NCBI GenBank assembly: GCA_029204225.1
Contig: CM055110.1
Coordinates: 16,774,309 to 16,838,308, forward strand
Direction: 5' to 3'
Length of the DNA: 64,000 nt
From: Diphasiastrum complanatum
Taxonomy: Eukaryota; Streptophyta; Lycopodiopsida; Lycopodiales; Lycopodiaceae
Shown here: one piece after another, positions 22,361-33,030 of the stretch
Layout: every line of letters starts with the position of its first letter
Position numbering within the stretch: position 1 is the stretch's first letter
Translations under genes and position numbers: made by a program
Notes under the pieces: generated by a model
The model's database searches: none
Seen by the model: the letters and a program-made list of their open reading frames with translations, nothing else
What the model was told of the DNA's origin: nothing

Positions 22361-24130
22361 TGATATATTGATAGTGGTGCATCATCACACATGAGTTGCA
22401 CTAAAAGTTATTTTGTTTCTCTAGAACCTTTTCAAGAACTTAAAGATTCAATATACACAACTGTGGGTGATGCATGTTCAATTGAAGGAGTTGGAATTTG
22501 TTCCTTGAATCTTGCATCTTCTATGAGTTTATCACTTTCCAATGTACTTTATGTTCCTAGTCTCACAAAGAATGTGATTAGTGTTGGAAAGTTATTTGAT
22601 GATGGTTTTGAAGTGGAATTCAATGTCAATAATTGTTCTATAAAGAAAGGTGATAAGATCCTTGCATGTGGATCTAAATATGGAGGCATTTTCAAGCTAG
22701 ATGTGCATGAAAATGCAAGTGCATGTGATGTTGCATTGATGACTTGTGTTTCCAAGAAGGAAGAATGGCATAGGAGGTTGCATGTTTCCAATTTCATATC
22801 TATGTCTTCAATGGTCAAGGAGATCAAGCCAAGAGTGGCTTATTATATGGCAAAATTACATATGGATCCATATTTGATGTCTTCAACCAAGACAAAACAT
22901 ACTATGGAGTTGGAACATTCGGATGTTCATCTTTCTTTATCAGAAATCAAGGGAGGTGTTTCTTGCTTTACATGTACTATTGATGGTTCCACAAGTTACA
23001 TTTGGCTATGTCTTGTATCTTCAAGTTTAATGGTGCATGTGTATGTTCCATCATGCAAAACTTTATGGAGTTATGGAGCTAATGGAAGGAGTGCACTATA
23101 TGGAGTCTTGTTCAACTATAAGCCTAAGGTTGTGTACCTTGGTGTTCTTGAAGGTTATTGCTTTGCATGTGGTTTCTTGGAAGGAAAGAAGGATGAAGAT
23201 CCAAGTCTAATATGGATCATGGTTGGATGTTTATCCACCAAGGAAGGCTACAAAGCCTTTACACTCTCTATCTCAAAGGTGTTTGATTATGGAGAAGTTA
23301 TTGATTTTGAAGATCTATTTTCTATCTTTGAAGAGGCCGAGAGCATAGTGTCTCTTATTGCATCAAAAGTTCATTCTATTGAGAAAAGCCAACTTATGAT
23401 GGGGTCGAGGTTTGAGGAGGAGTATCCTCAACATGCAAGTCCAAGTAGATCTTCTTTATTGTACAAGGCCGAGTACTTGAGGATCTTATTTCATGGAAAA
23501 GAAAAGTTAAGTGAAGGTGGTATTCATTGTATTCTACTCACCTATGGATCTCTTTCTTTTGTTGATGATCTATCTTGCTTAGTTGAGACTTGCTTATCTC
23601 AAAGATCAAGTAAGACTATTCTAGTTTTGAATGAAGTCTTTAGTTTGGAGTTAATTTTTGTCATTGGTGACTTGATTATGTTTCCAAAACATCTAAAAAG
23701 CAAGATATTGTATCATCATTTGTATGCTCTTAAATTGAGTAAGAGCAAGAATAAGAACAAGCTCAAACATATTGAAGAATATGTTCCTTCATTTGAAGAG
23801 GCATCTTGTAAACTTCTTATGAGGTTAAGTGAAACATCCATTGAGGACACTTACACTCTCAAGAGAGTATTTAGCCTCAATTTGATCAAGTTAGAATATG
23901 GTTTCAAGATTAGATCTTTTTTGGATAAAGTTCATAGAATTTGGACTAGTATAGCTAGCATGCTTAATCTTGAATATTGCTCATGGTATAATCTTGATCT
24001 ATTTGATCTTTGTGGTCATTATGAGGCTTGGAGGCCTCGTCTTTTTCAGATTTTGTGCAGCCAACTTCAGGCATGTGGACTTTGCAGACCCAAGATCTAC
24101 ATCAGGCATGGAGGAGGCATATCAACATAG
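22361..24130 (+). pseudogene. Copia-4 protease/integrase remnant in a long open frame
   Basis: After a TGA at 22358 (in place of the usual Trp) the frame reads YIDSGASSHMSC, the copia protease motif, then the pre-integrase region (LYVPSLTKNVISVGKLFDDG, EEWHRRLHVSNFISM). One integrase acid survives (LEHSDVH), but the DNGGEY and AERKNR blocks are deleted. The integrase tail is recognisable only loosely (DEDPSLIWIMVGCLSTKEGY). About 280 further residues resemble no copia domain. RT and RNase H are absent. It is unusual that the frame stays open for 579 codons to 24130 despite these losses. The function, if any, is unknown. Confidence 0.7.
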
Positions 24131-24885
24131 CGGCTAATTGGTGGAAAAATTTTCAAAGGCATTTGGAAAAGATTTCAAATGGTTATAACTTCTAATCCGT
24201 AACTCGGATCCGAATGATCCTAAAAGGTAAATTGATCCTTAAAACTCATAGAATTCACTAAGATTGAAAAAAATGACTTTTAATCTTATCATAAATTTCT
24301 CAGTTTGAGTGATGTGTAATGCTTAACAAAAGTATGATAAATCAGCTATTGCTAATCCATTGAAAAACATGGAGAAGCTATCGCTCAAAGTGGTTGAAAA
24401 ACACCATCAGAGCTATATATATATTATATATTTTCAAAACTACATACATTATCATGATAAAACCATTGAAAAAGATGGTCAAGCTTTCATAGATAAATCA
24501 TGGCAATTGCATCAAAGATTAAATCAAATTAAGTTTGCTTCATTGGAGAGAATACAAGAATTAGTAAATGAAAAACATTTATATCATTGAGAAGAATATT
24601 TGAGATGGATTACTTACGAGGTGAATGGTTCAAACTTAAGTTACCTTCTAGTACAATCTATGGCAATATCCGAACTAGAAACCCAATGACTAGCTTCATA
24701 ATCATACCAAAACACCGCTATAGTGTTATGAACACTATTAAGCAACACAACAAACGTACCACAATGGACTTGGAAAGCGTGCTACTATGATGGATTCTTT
24801 GTTCATCTTCACTTCGAATGCAAAGCAAAGAATCCACACTCAAAGGATCTTCACCAACATCAGATAGATATATTTTAAGGAGGAG
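24131..24885 (+). other. Copia-4 non-coding 3' internal region and polypurine tract
   Basis: No domain-bearing frame is visible. The last 13 bases (TTTTAAGGAGGAG, 24873-24885) form the purine tract before the 3' LTR. Confidence 0.7.
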
Positions 24886-25746
24886 TGTTAAAAATTGTAA
24901 AACATATCTATCATATGTTGTTGATGTTTGGGGGGTCCTACCCATGTAAATACTTTATACATATCCAAGGTATGTGAATTGAGCACATATCCTTGTAGAG
25001 AAGGGCGAGTTTGGGTTAGGTAGATCAAATTCCAATGACATGCATAAAGTCTAGTTGGTCTATTATGACATGCAATGATGTTGACAATGTCTAGTTTGAC
25101 ATGCATATAGAAATTCACATGGAATTGGTCAATTATGACCTTGTAGAAACTCGAGCCACAATAAATGCATTATGTCCTAAGTTTCCATTGTGACATGCAA
25201 AGCATGCAAACATTCTAATGGACACATGCATGAACTTTTGTACATGGCTAGTTGAGAAATTGCCATTTGGAAAAAGTAGGTAGAAGTTATGTGCATTTTG
25301 TGCATGCAAGCAATTAGGTGTCAAGATAATGATAGTTTGCACTTGAATAGGTGTAGGATATGCATTGAATGCAAGGAATACCACAAATTTTGGCTCTCCT
25401 ATATATGTACATATCATTCTCATTCATTTCTAATGATGAATCAAGCTTTGGTAATGTCATAATGTCAAAATTGGATCTCATGCTATTTTGCTTGTTTTGA
25501 TATTCTCTCTCTAACTCGAGTAGAAGGTCTCCTTCATACATTCTTTTTCTTATGTATTCTCTCTATTTGTGAGGAATTAGTTTTGCTTTGATCTATAGCA
25601 TTCTAGATTGTGCTCTAGCCTCAGATCTTGTGGTAGATTGCAGGATTGCTCTACAGGTGTTTTGTGTGCCATCACAAAGCATGGTCAAGATCATTCACAC
25701 ATTTCTTGTGGATCCCCACACGTGTGAACTTGCTGGATTTTTCACA
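24886..25746 (+). repeat. Copia-4 3' LTR
   Basis: It matches 19629-20488 base for base over most of its length, with scattered substitutions. It ends TTCACA before CCTTC. Confidence 0.93.
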
Positions 25747-25916
25747 CCTTCAAAAGCAAAGCAACCTTCAATTTCATTAAAAAAATTCAGTTGAAGGGAC
25801 CCAAGGACCAAAATTGCTTGAAGAGTGAAGTTGTTTCACTATGAAGAAACAGTTCATTTTCTAAAAAAACCCTTATTTCTACCTCCTTTAACCGTTTTGG
25901 ACCAAGTGAGGGGCTA

Positions 25917-26851
25917 TGTTGGATTTCTATCCTCTCTATCCCTATGTTTCTGCTAATCTAGATCCATTCATTGGCTGTTATAAATACTTGTACAGTTGTA
26001 TGCTCTGGAAAAATACACTTGTTTTATGATAGTCTATAGAAATACTAAGGAATCAGTGACAACGTTTTCTCCAATTGTTTGGACACCTTTGACTATTTGG
26101 TCATTCTTGATTATTCGGTCATCTTCATAGTTTAGACATCCTCAAACAATCAGCCGTAATCTAACTATCGGCGGATCAACAAGTACATTCAATCATGATC
26201 GGACAAAATTCCTAACTGAATCAGATACTATCCGAAGGTGATTGCCAACAACACGTAGTGCCTTAATCCTAATTGTAAAGTACAAATTAAGTATTCTTTT
26301 AATTAGTTAGCCATGTGCATATATCCAACAACTTATCAGTTGCTCGATTAGCTCAATCATCTATCTAGTCTATCAATCGAATATTTCGAGTGAAATTACT
26401 TTGCTCTTTCTCTTTGTTATCACAAAGTATTCAGGAAGAACGTGACTATGTCTGCATTTAGATTGTATTTTCTTCACGATTGAATAATCATTGTTTAAGT
26501 AATCTAGGTCATGTATGTCGTGTTGAATGCTCATTTTATTCATGTTCAGATCAATTCTTGTTTGCAGATAAATTTATTCGTAAATTAATTTATTTATATG
26601 ACTAATAGCCTATGTCAATTTGTCGCTCTAATTTTCACACCTAATATGCTTTTGCAAAGCTAAATCTAAAATCAATTTAATTCGTGAATAGCTATGGAAT
26701 CGATCGTATCGATCCAATGACTTCAAAGCTATGATCAAATAGCACAGACTTCAATTTGTGGAAGTCGATCTGAATCCAATAGAAGTAGTTGCATGCATCG
26801 AGGATTCTGTGCACCCGTGTCTACTGCGCCACGACATATTGAATCCCAACA
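25917..26851 (+). repeat. Copia-5 5' LTR (935 bp)
   Basis: It starts TGTTGGATTTC and ends GAATCCCAACA, giving inverted termini TGTTGG/CCAACA. A TATA-like TATAAATACTTG lies near 25979. A piece of the same LTR type (equivalent to 26516-26745) is present at 39976-40199. The following primer site confirms it as a 5' LTR. Confidence 0.88.
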
Positions 26852-26863
26852 TGATATCAGAGC
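26852..26863 (+). other. Copia-5 primer binding site (one mismatch)
   Basis: TGATATCAGAGC directly follows the LTR and differs at one base from the iMet-complementary site. Confidence 0.85.
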
Positions 26864-27004
26864 AGTAATTCTACTCTTTGATTCATAAAGATGGACTTAG
26901 AGTTACATTATCAGAATGATTGTTCATATAGAGAGTATACACTTGTTATAATTATTTTCAGTCATATAATCTACTATCTGCATACACTCATCATGAATTT
27001 CTAG

Positions 27005-27870
27005 ATGGATTCGCAATCACAATCTGCTCTAATGGTAGAAAAACTCGATGGTTCAAATTACCACTTGTGGACATTCAAGATGAAGGAGCTTTGGAAAATA
27101 GTCGCTGGAACCGAACTGCTTCCCAGTGTCGATGAGCAAGCCATTTATAGGTGGAAGCTCAGGGATGGCAAGACTTTTGTCTTGATCACCCTTAACATCT
27201 TCGACACACAAATTGGCCACATCAGACAAGCCCAATCTTTGAAAGAGGCTTGGGATATATTGAACACACTATACAAAGTGAGAGATGTCACTTCAAAGAC
27301 ATTTAGGGATAAAGTTCCTCTCACACAAAATTTCAAAGTAATTCTATTCATAATCACATTAATCAATATAAGACTCTATTGGAGCAGATGGTGTCAATAG
27401 GTTCAGTAATTTAACACTCTGATGCTGTAATGACCTTATTCTCCAACCTCTGCCATCCTCATATGAGAGCTGGGTGATGATAATTTCCATGCACTTAGAA
27501 ATTACATTGTCCAGAGTCATAAATCATGCTGCTACAAGAGGAGAAATGAATAAATGGAGCATCCTTGTCATCCATCAAAGACTCGCAAGGATTATTCTCA
27601 AAGAAGAACACAAGAAAGCAACAAAAGAAGAGAGTTGTCCCAAATTGACAACAATCAGAAGCAGCCGCAAAATGCCCAGAATCAGCAACTTATTCAGAAC
27701 AAGAAGAGACTATTGTGCAAGTACTGCAAGAGGATGACCCATGAAATCCAGGACTGTCGAATCTTGAAGTTCAACAATGACAAAAATAAGCAGTCGGATC
27801 AACAAGCCCATGCATCGAACACGAAGCAGAAGATCCAAGAAGATGACGACGACGAGCAGGAAGCCTTCAT
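27005..27870 (+). pseudogene. Copia-5 gag
   Basis: It starts MDSQSQSALMVEKLDGSNYH with an LWTFKMKELW motif and a capsid-like region (QIGHIRQAQSLKEAWDILN). Frameshifts occur near 27340-27400. A CCHC knuckle, CKYCKRMTHEIQDC, lies near 27718-27760, followed by a Gln/Lys-rich acidic tail. A hint of the protease region follows (EEWFLNSRAT near 27900). It is cut at 27964 by the Copia-6 LTR. Confidence 0.82.
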
Positions 27871-27964
27871 GTAAACCATCACCATGTAAAACAATCAGAG
27901 GAGTGGTTCCTCAATTCTAGAGCAACACAAGCCATCAAGAATGGTTTATTGACTATTCAGCCTA

Positions 27965-28612
27965 TGTGAAAGATTCAACTAGTGTAGTCATATTTGCTAC
28001 ATTTTTATATTTGGCAAATTGAGGGCAATTTCATATTAGACTTAGAGTTTGAATTTTCGAAGTTATATTAGTCTAAATTGAATTTGAATAAATACTTTTT
28101 GAAAGTGTGGAGAAGTTAGAAGTCGAGTTTGAATAGATTCAAATTTAAATGTTGGGTACATTGAATATAGATCCAAAAATAGTAGGGTTTACATTTTGGA
28201 GGGAAAGCCAAGTGGCCAAATAGGATTTGGACCTACTATAAAAGGATGTAACTCATGGAGAGACATATTTTCTCTCTTCTCTATCTCATTTCATGCATAT
28301 ACATGGTTCTCTTGGGTTCTACTATCTGTTGGTGCACTATACTTGTGATTACTTGCAATTCTATGTGTAGAATGGTCTATATTTGCCATTTTTGGATCCA
28401 CACGTATGAAATACAATAGCTTGTTAGTTTTGTATGGACAAAAATAGTACTTTATATTTTTATACATGTTTGATCAAATTCTATTAGATTTTTCATCTCA
28501 TTTTATATGTAGATACTAATTTTTCTACATTGGCAAGATTGGTGGAGTAGCTTGTTTTGTAACCAAAGATCTTTAATAGATTTGGATCTGAATTGATCCC
28601 AAATCTTTCACA
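27965..28612 (+). repeat. Copia-6 5' LTR (648 bp)
   Basis: It starts TGTGAAAGATTCAACTAG and ends CTTTCACA. It belongs to the same family as the Copia-9 LTRs on the minus strand. CACACGTATGAAATA near 28401 is a one-base variant of the LTR palindrome. It is inserted in the Copia-5 internal region. Confidence 0.88.
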
Positions 28613-29158
28613 TGATAGTATCAGAGCTTGTGTTTCAGGTTATTAAGGAGGAAATCATATCCATCAATGATTTGGTGAAGATATCAAGGCTAGAGCATGC
28701 TAGAGAGGATTCTACACCAAAATCAAGTTTCTTGCATTTGTAGATTGGATCTTTTGTAGATCAAAACCCTATATAAGTTTATAAACTTGATCAATTCTAA
28801 TTTTTGAATTCACATACTTGATTTGGCCGATTTTTGAATCATTGGATCAGCCTAAGTGGTGGCTAAGATTGCATATCAGATTTTCAGCATTTGCATGTAG
28901 ATTTGGAATATTCAATTTTTTGTGATTTTGTCAAAACCCTAATTTTGATTGGATCTCTAGATAGTGAGGTTGATGGACTTCATTTGAGTGTGTTTCAATC
29001 TTAGGAAGTGGCAAGAGTCATTAGATTGAGGATCATAGGTTGATCAAGATTTCATGATTCTATGTGTTGATTTGCTTGTTATAAGTGCTAGAAGAGAATT
29101 ATTGAGTAGTTTTAAATCTTTGTGATTTCTTTTGAAAACATTTGTTGTAAGAAGTTAT
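28613..29158 (+). other. Copia-6 primer site and leader, truncated
   Basis: TGATAGTATCAGAGC at 28613-28627 is a primer site with a small insertion relative to TGGTATCAGAGC. The following leader matches the Copia-9 leader (56480-57030, opposite strand) until about 29158, where similarity ends and a different sequence begins. No gag is present. Confidence 0.75.
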
Positions 29159-29371
29159 AGGCGACTTTAAGGACCTTCTCACCTTAGAAGCGGTGGCCAA
29201 GGTTCTCCCATGGACATCGTTATAACCCTGTCAAATGGCTCCATTCTGTCCTAAAACTGGACTCCATGCAATTGAAGATCCATGTGGAGGACTTAACTTA
29301 AACAAATTATATATATTGATACATAAATGTTCCAATTACAAATATATATCAGAATAAAATGCCTAATTATT

Positions 29372-31068
29372 AGATCCAGCTGAATCGTTCCCGTTCTGGC
29401 CATGGTCATCAGACTCATGTGACTAAGATGCATGAGACTGGGACTACGATACCTATGTACAATGAAGATGTGTAAATTTTGTAAGTGATGTTGTTAGAGT
29501 GTCCGACCAAATGAATGTGGTGAAGTCAAAATATATGTTGAAACGATAATACATACCTCAGAATATCCATCCCAGTCAATTCTCACTTCTTGTCTCTCCA
29601 ATAATTCGAGTAATGATTGCTTGTTGTTGAAATATGCATACTTGTACTTCTCTTTTCTGGGAGACCGCTTTACGGCAGATTTCTGCATGAACTGACAAAT
29701 CGGTAATTGTAATTTAATTTAAACAAATTCACAAATAAAATATGAATTAAGACAATATCAAATTCAACTTGTGGGTGGGGAGATATACAAAATGGGCATG
29801 AAAAGAACCTTGGCCACCATTGCCCAGGTGTGAGGGCCCTGCCGTGTCCATATTCTTCTTAGCTACCTTTTTTTGTTGCTTGAAACAATCTAGATTTTCG
29901 CGAAATTCTTTCTTTGCAAACTTCCAATCGTCCTTGCGCACATTGTATGGCCTAGATTTTTAGCCTTAATCGCATCTTGGATCTCCGATTTGCGGTGGCT
30001 CATCACGCCTCCCATGCGTCGTCCCCTCTAGATTTGGTCAAATTCCAATTCAGGGAAGGGGACTGGTCAATGACATAATTCTTTTCCTCATCATTTTGTT
30101 TGCGCCGATCCTTGAAAATGTCCTTGTTGAAGACCACATGCGTGAGTTGCCTCATGTGAGTGATGACGCGACCACCACAGTCATCCTCCACTATGTGCTT
30201 CTCCGCATCTATGTCATAGGATGGCAAGACGTCAACTGATGGAGAGGTGCCAGAGGGAGTGTCGAGAGGAGTCGGGGAGTTGACTACAATAGCAAAAATT
30301 GGGGAGGAGTTTGAAGGCAATCACGAGAAGATTAGGGAGGGGTATGAAGAGGAGAAGGTTGGGGAGGAGTTTGAGCGGGAGTGTAACCAACAGGGGTTTG
30401 AATGGGAGAGAAAATGGGTGGAGTGGCTTGAGAAGAGGGATCACGGTGCCATGGAGACCCCATGGGAGAGGTGGATACCGAAGAGAAAAAAAAATGTGAG
30501 GAGAGAGTGTAGGGGTGTCTGGATAACCAAGTGTGACAGATGCCAAAGTATCATGCGCCATCTATGTTACTTCCTGAGATAGAGTTTCTCGAAGTAAGAA
30601 ATGACTACAATGAGGCTTGCTAGATGGATGTGCTGGGCTAGAGGTTGCATGAAGCACGACATCATCGGCGTCACCGCCACAACAAGAGCCATCGCTGAGG
30701 TGACTCGGGCCTATGATCTCTCTTTTCTTGGGTTGAATGTTGGGAAGAGGCACTAGCATTAGAGTGCGTGGGGGAGGGACTCCCGCCGGATAGACCCTCG
30801 TGGAAGGGAAAAACACCTCGGTCGGAGGGTTTTGGACACTGGATCTCCTTAGAACGAGATGATGTGGATAACCTACCCGAACTACGTGCATCCCAACGAG
30901 CCCGTAGTCTCTCCATGATCCTGCTTGCATGCGATGGGGACATCCCATCCATATAACTGAGGACCTCATCGTCACTCATGGATGAAAAATGGGACGACCT
31001 GCGACTGCGACCAAATCCATGACTTGGAGATGTGGTACGAGACATTGAGGATACGATTGGTATAATTG
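29372..31068 (-). CDS. Unrecognised minus-strand exons: Ser-rich and basic protein segments
   Basis: I do not recognise this gene. Candidate pieces on the minus strand: 31068 downward after a TTGCTTGCAG acceptor, with MSRTTSPSHGFGRSRRSSHF and DDEVLSYMDGMSPSHASRIM near its start; a segment at 30320-30003 ending KNYVIDQSPSLNW; a Lys-rich piece (29941 downward, DDWKFAKKEFRENLDCFKQQ); an exon 29682-29557 with a CATGCAG acceptor and GAG/GTATGT donor (SPRKEKYKYAYFNNKQSLLE); and a possible last exon ending SDDHGQNGNDSAGSNN near 29372. Frames do not join simply, so frameshifts or missed introns are likely. It lies downstream of the H3-Ulp1 gene on the same strand and could be its continuation or a separate gene. 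Confidence 0.35.
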
Positions 31069-31282
31069 CTGCAAGCAATAAAAGATATTTTTAGAAAATA
31101 CAACCCTGTAGAGTTATTAAGTGCAAGAAATAGATTCAAATAAATGAGTTTAGGATTTAAAGTCTAACAAAAAAAGTGACTCTTTGCATTCATCCATAGA
31201 TGAATAAATTACATTACACCACAATAATCACAAGTAACCACAATAATTACACTTCAATAGGATGCCACCTATTGATGCCATG

Positions 31283-33030
31283 TGAATAAAAACATGTGGT
31301 ATGATTCTACAAATGTAATTTGTGACTTTCAAGAGACTAGATTTGAACATCTTCAACAATCTAGAAGGATCTACAAAAGATCTAGCTCACAAATTTAAGA
31401 ATCAAACTTCACAGTAATGACTAGTCACTTGGAAACTTTGCTTTGATCACTAAGACAAAAGCACACAATCTTTGAATCAAATCACTAAAGAAATCAGATC
31501 CAATATTCTATTGGACTCATCAAATACCAATGACTCTTTCTTTTGAAAGTTGAAATGGATATGAAAAAGATTTGACACCTAGATTTTCCTTTTCACTTGA
31601 CTAGTTCTCTCAACAATTGAGATTCTTGAACAAAAGATGGGTTTTTTTTCAAATTCAAGAAAATCAAACTTAATCACTTCTTTTGGACTCACTCTTGACC
31701 CCAAATAATCTCACACTTGAGATTTAGAATGAATTTGATTTGATTTGACAACAAACTATACCACCAATTTTTCACAAAGCTTAAAAATTTAGACAACTAG
31801 AGATTCACAAAGATCTCAACCATGCATGCATACTCAAATATGGACGACTCCTCATTCTAGACATCCAATGGGATCTCAAATTGACCCTCACACTCTCACA
31901 AAGAAAGTTGAATAGAACTAGTTTGAGTTTCATACATAAAATGTAAATTTTTGCTCAACAAATTGAATTCAGTCACTCCTATTGGATTCCACCAATTACT
32001 CTACCTTTTAAGACTTGGAATGAAATTCAAAATCAAAAGTTGTGATTTTTCTCACTAAAATATTGTGCTTCAAAGAGCTAATGCCACTTAGAAAGATTTG
32101 ATCACATAGGAGAAGACAAATTCTCCATCAATAACAACTCAAAATGAGCTTCTAGATCTTGCCCTCTACAAAGGAAGGAACTCTTAGAAAATTGGATCTC
32201 TCTCTACACATTTGCCATAGACACCTTAATGACTCTTTTCAAACCTTACAATCACTCAAACAAATTGAGTAGGGTTGAACAATGTGACTTGGATCTCAAT
32301 CTCTTTTCTAGAATTCTCAATTTAAGCCAATCTATGTCAAATTCTACAAAAGATTTGCATAGATGCTCTATATGCACTAGAAACTCTCAAAGGTTTCACT
32401 TGGATGATAGATCCAAGGATGTTTTCTAGCAAATTGATGCTTCTAAACTTGACCCTATCACTCTTGAACATATGTAGAGTGATGGTACAATGGATTTCAA
32501 CCTCTCACCTTGCATATCACTCCTTAATCTATGATTTTTAGCAAAATCTCTCTCAACTTCAACATGCACTCAAAAAATCAGAGATAATCAATTAATGCAT
32601 CTAATTCAAGCTCCAAATTTATGATCTAATCCAATCACTAATCAAAGGATTAGATTCTCTATAGAAAATGCTTGATTTTGCACCAAAAATCACTGAAATT
32701 GGGTATGTGAGTCAAATTCTACAAATTTTTGAAAATTATCAGTCAAAACCGGAGCTGTACAGCCTCACACGTTTGAAAAGGGTTCCTACAGCCCGCAACA
32801 AGATCTGGACCAAAAATTTTGAGGATAGCTATCAAATCCAACTTGCTACACAAAATTTGACTAGTTTCCAAAAAACTGCTAATTTTGGCTTTGATTTGGA
32901 TTAACCCTATCAATTTCAACAAAACCTCTTGTACTAGGCTCTGATACCATGTGAAAAAAGTACAAAAAGGACCAAGAGTGAATCCTAATCTGATCCTCAA
33001 GAGGGATTGGTTGTCAAATTACTTGATTTA
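31283..33030 (-). mobile_element. Copia-7: LTR end, primer site, long leader and gag start only
   Basis: On the minus strand an LTR end (TTCACA at 32950-32955, upstream part truncated near the Ulp1 stop) is followed by a perfect TGGTATCAGAGC primer site at 32938-32949 and about 1.65 kb of non-coding leader. A Gag-like start, MASIGG (compare Copia-4 MASIGD), lies near 31285 and is quickly interrupted. The piece separates the H3-Ulp1 exons from the exons at 29.4-31.1 kb. Confidence 0.65.
32938..32949 (-). other. Copia-7 primer binding site
   Basis: GCTCTGATACCA on the plus strand is the exact complement of TGGTATCAGAGC and directly abuts TGTGAA, the minus-strand LTR end. Confidence 0.85.

Larger units (their letters stand above)
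19629..25746 (+). mobile_element. Copia-4: complete-length but non-autonomous copia element
   Basis: The 6118-bp element has 860/861-bp LTRs, an iMet primer site touching the 5' LTR, a purine tract before the 3' LTR and CCTTC duplications. Inside are a leader of about 1 kb, a broken gag, and a protease/integrase remnant continuing as a 579-codon frame without RT or RNase H. The LTRs differ at many positions, so it is older than Copia-1. Confidence 0.93.

Noticed and set aside
30247-30582. Plus-strand Glu/Gly-rich 111-codon frame
   Set aside because: It overlaps the Ser/Pro-rich minus-strand segment, and its composition mirrors that low-complexity sequence; no domain is visible.
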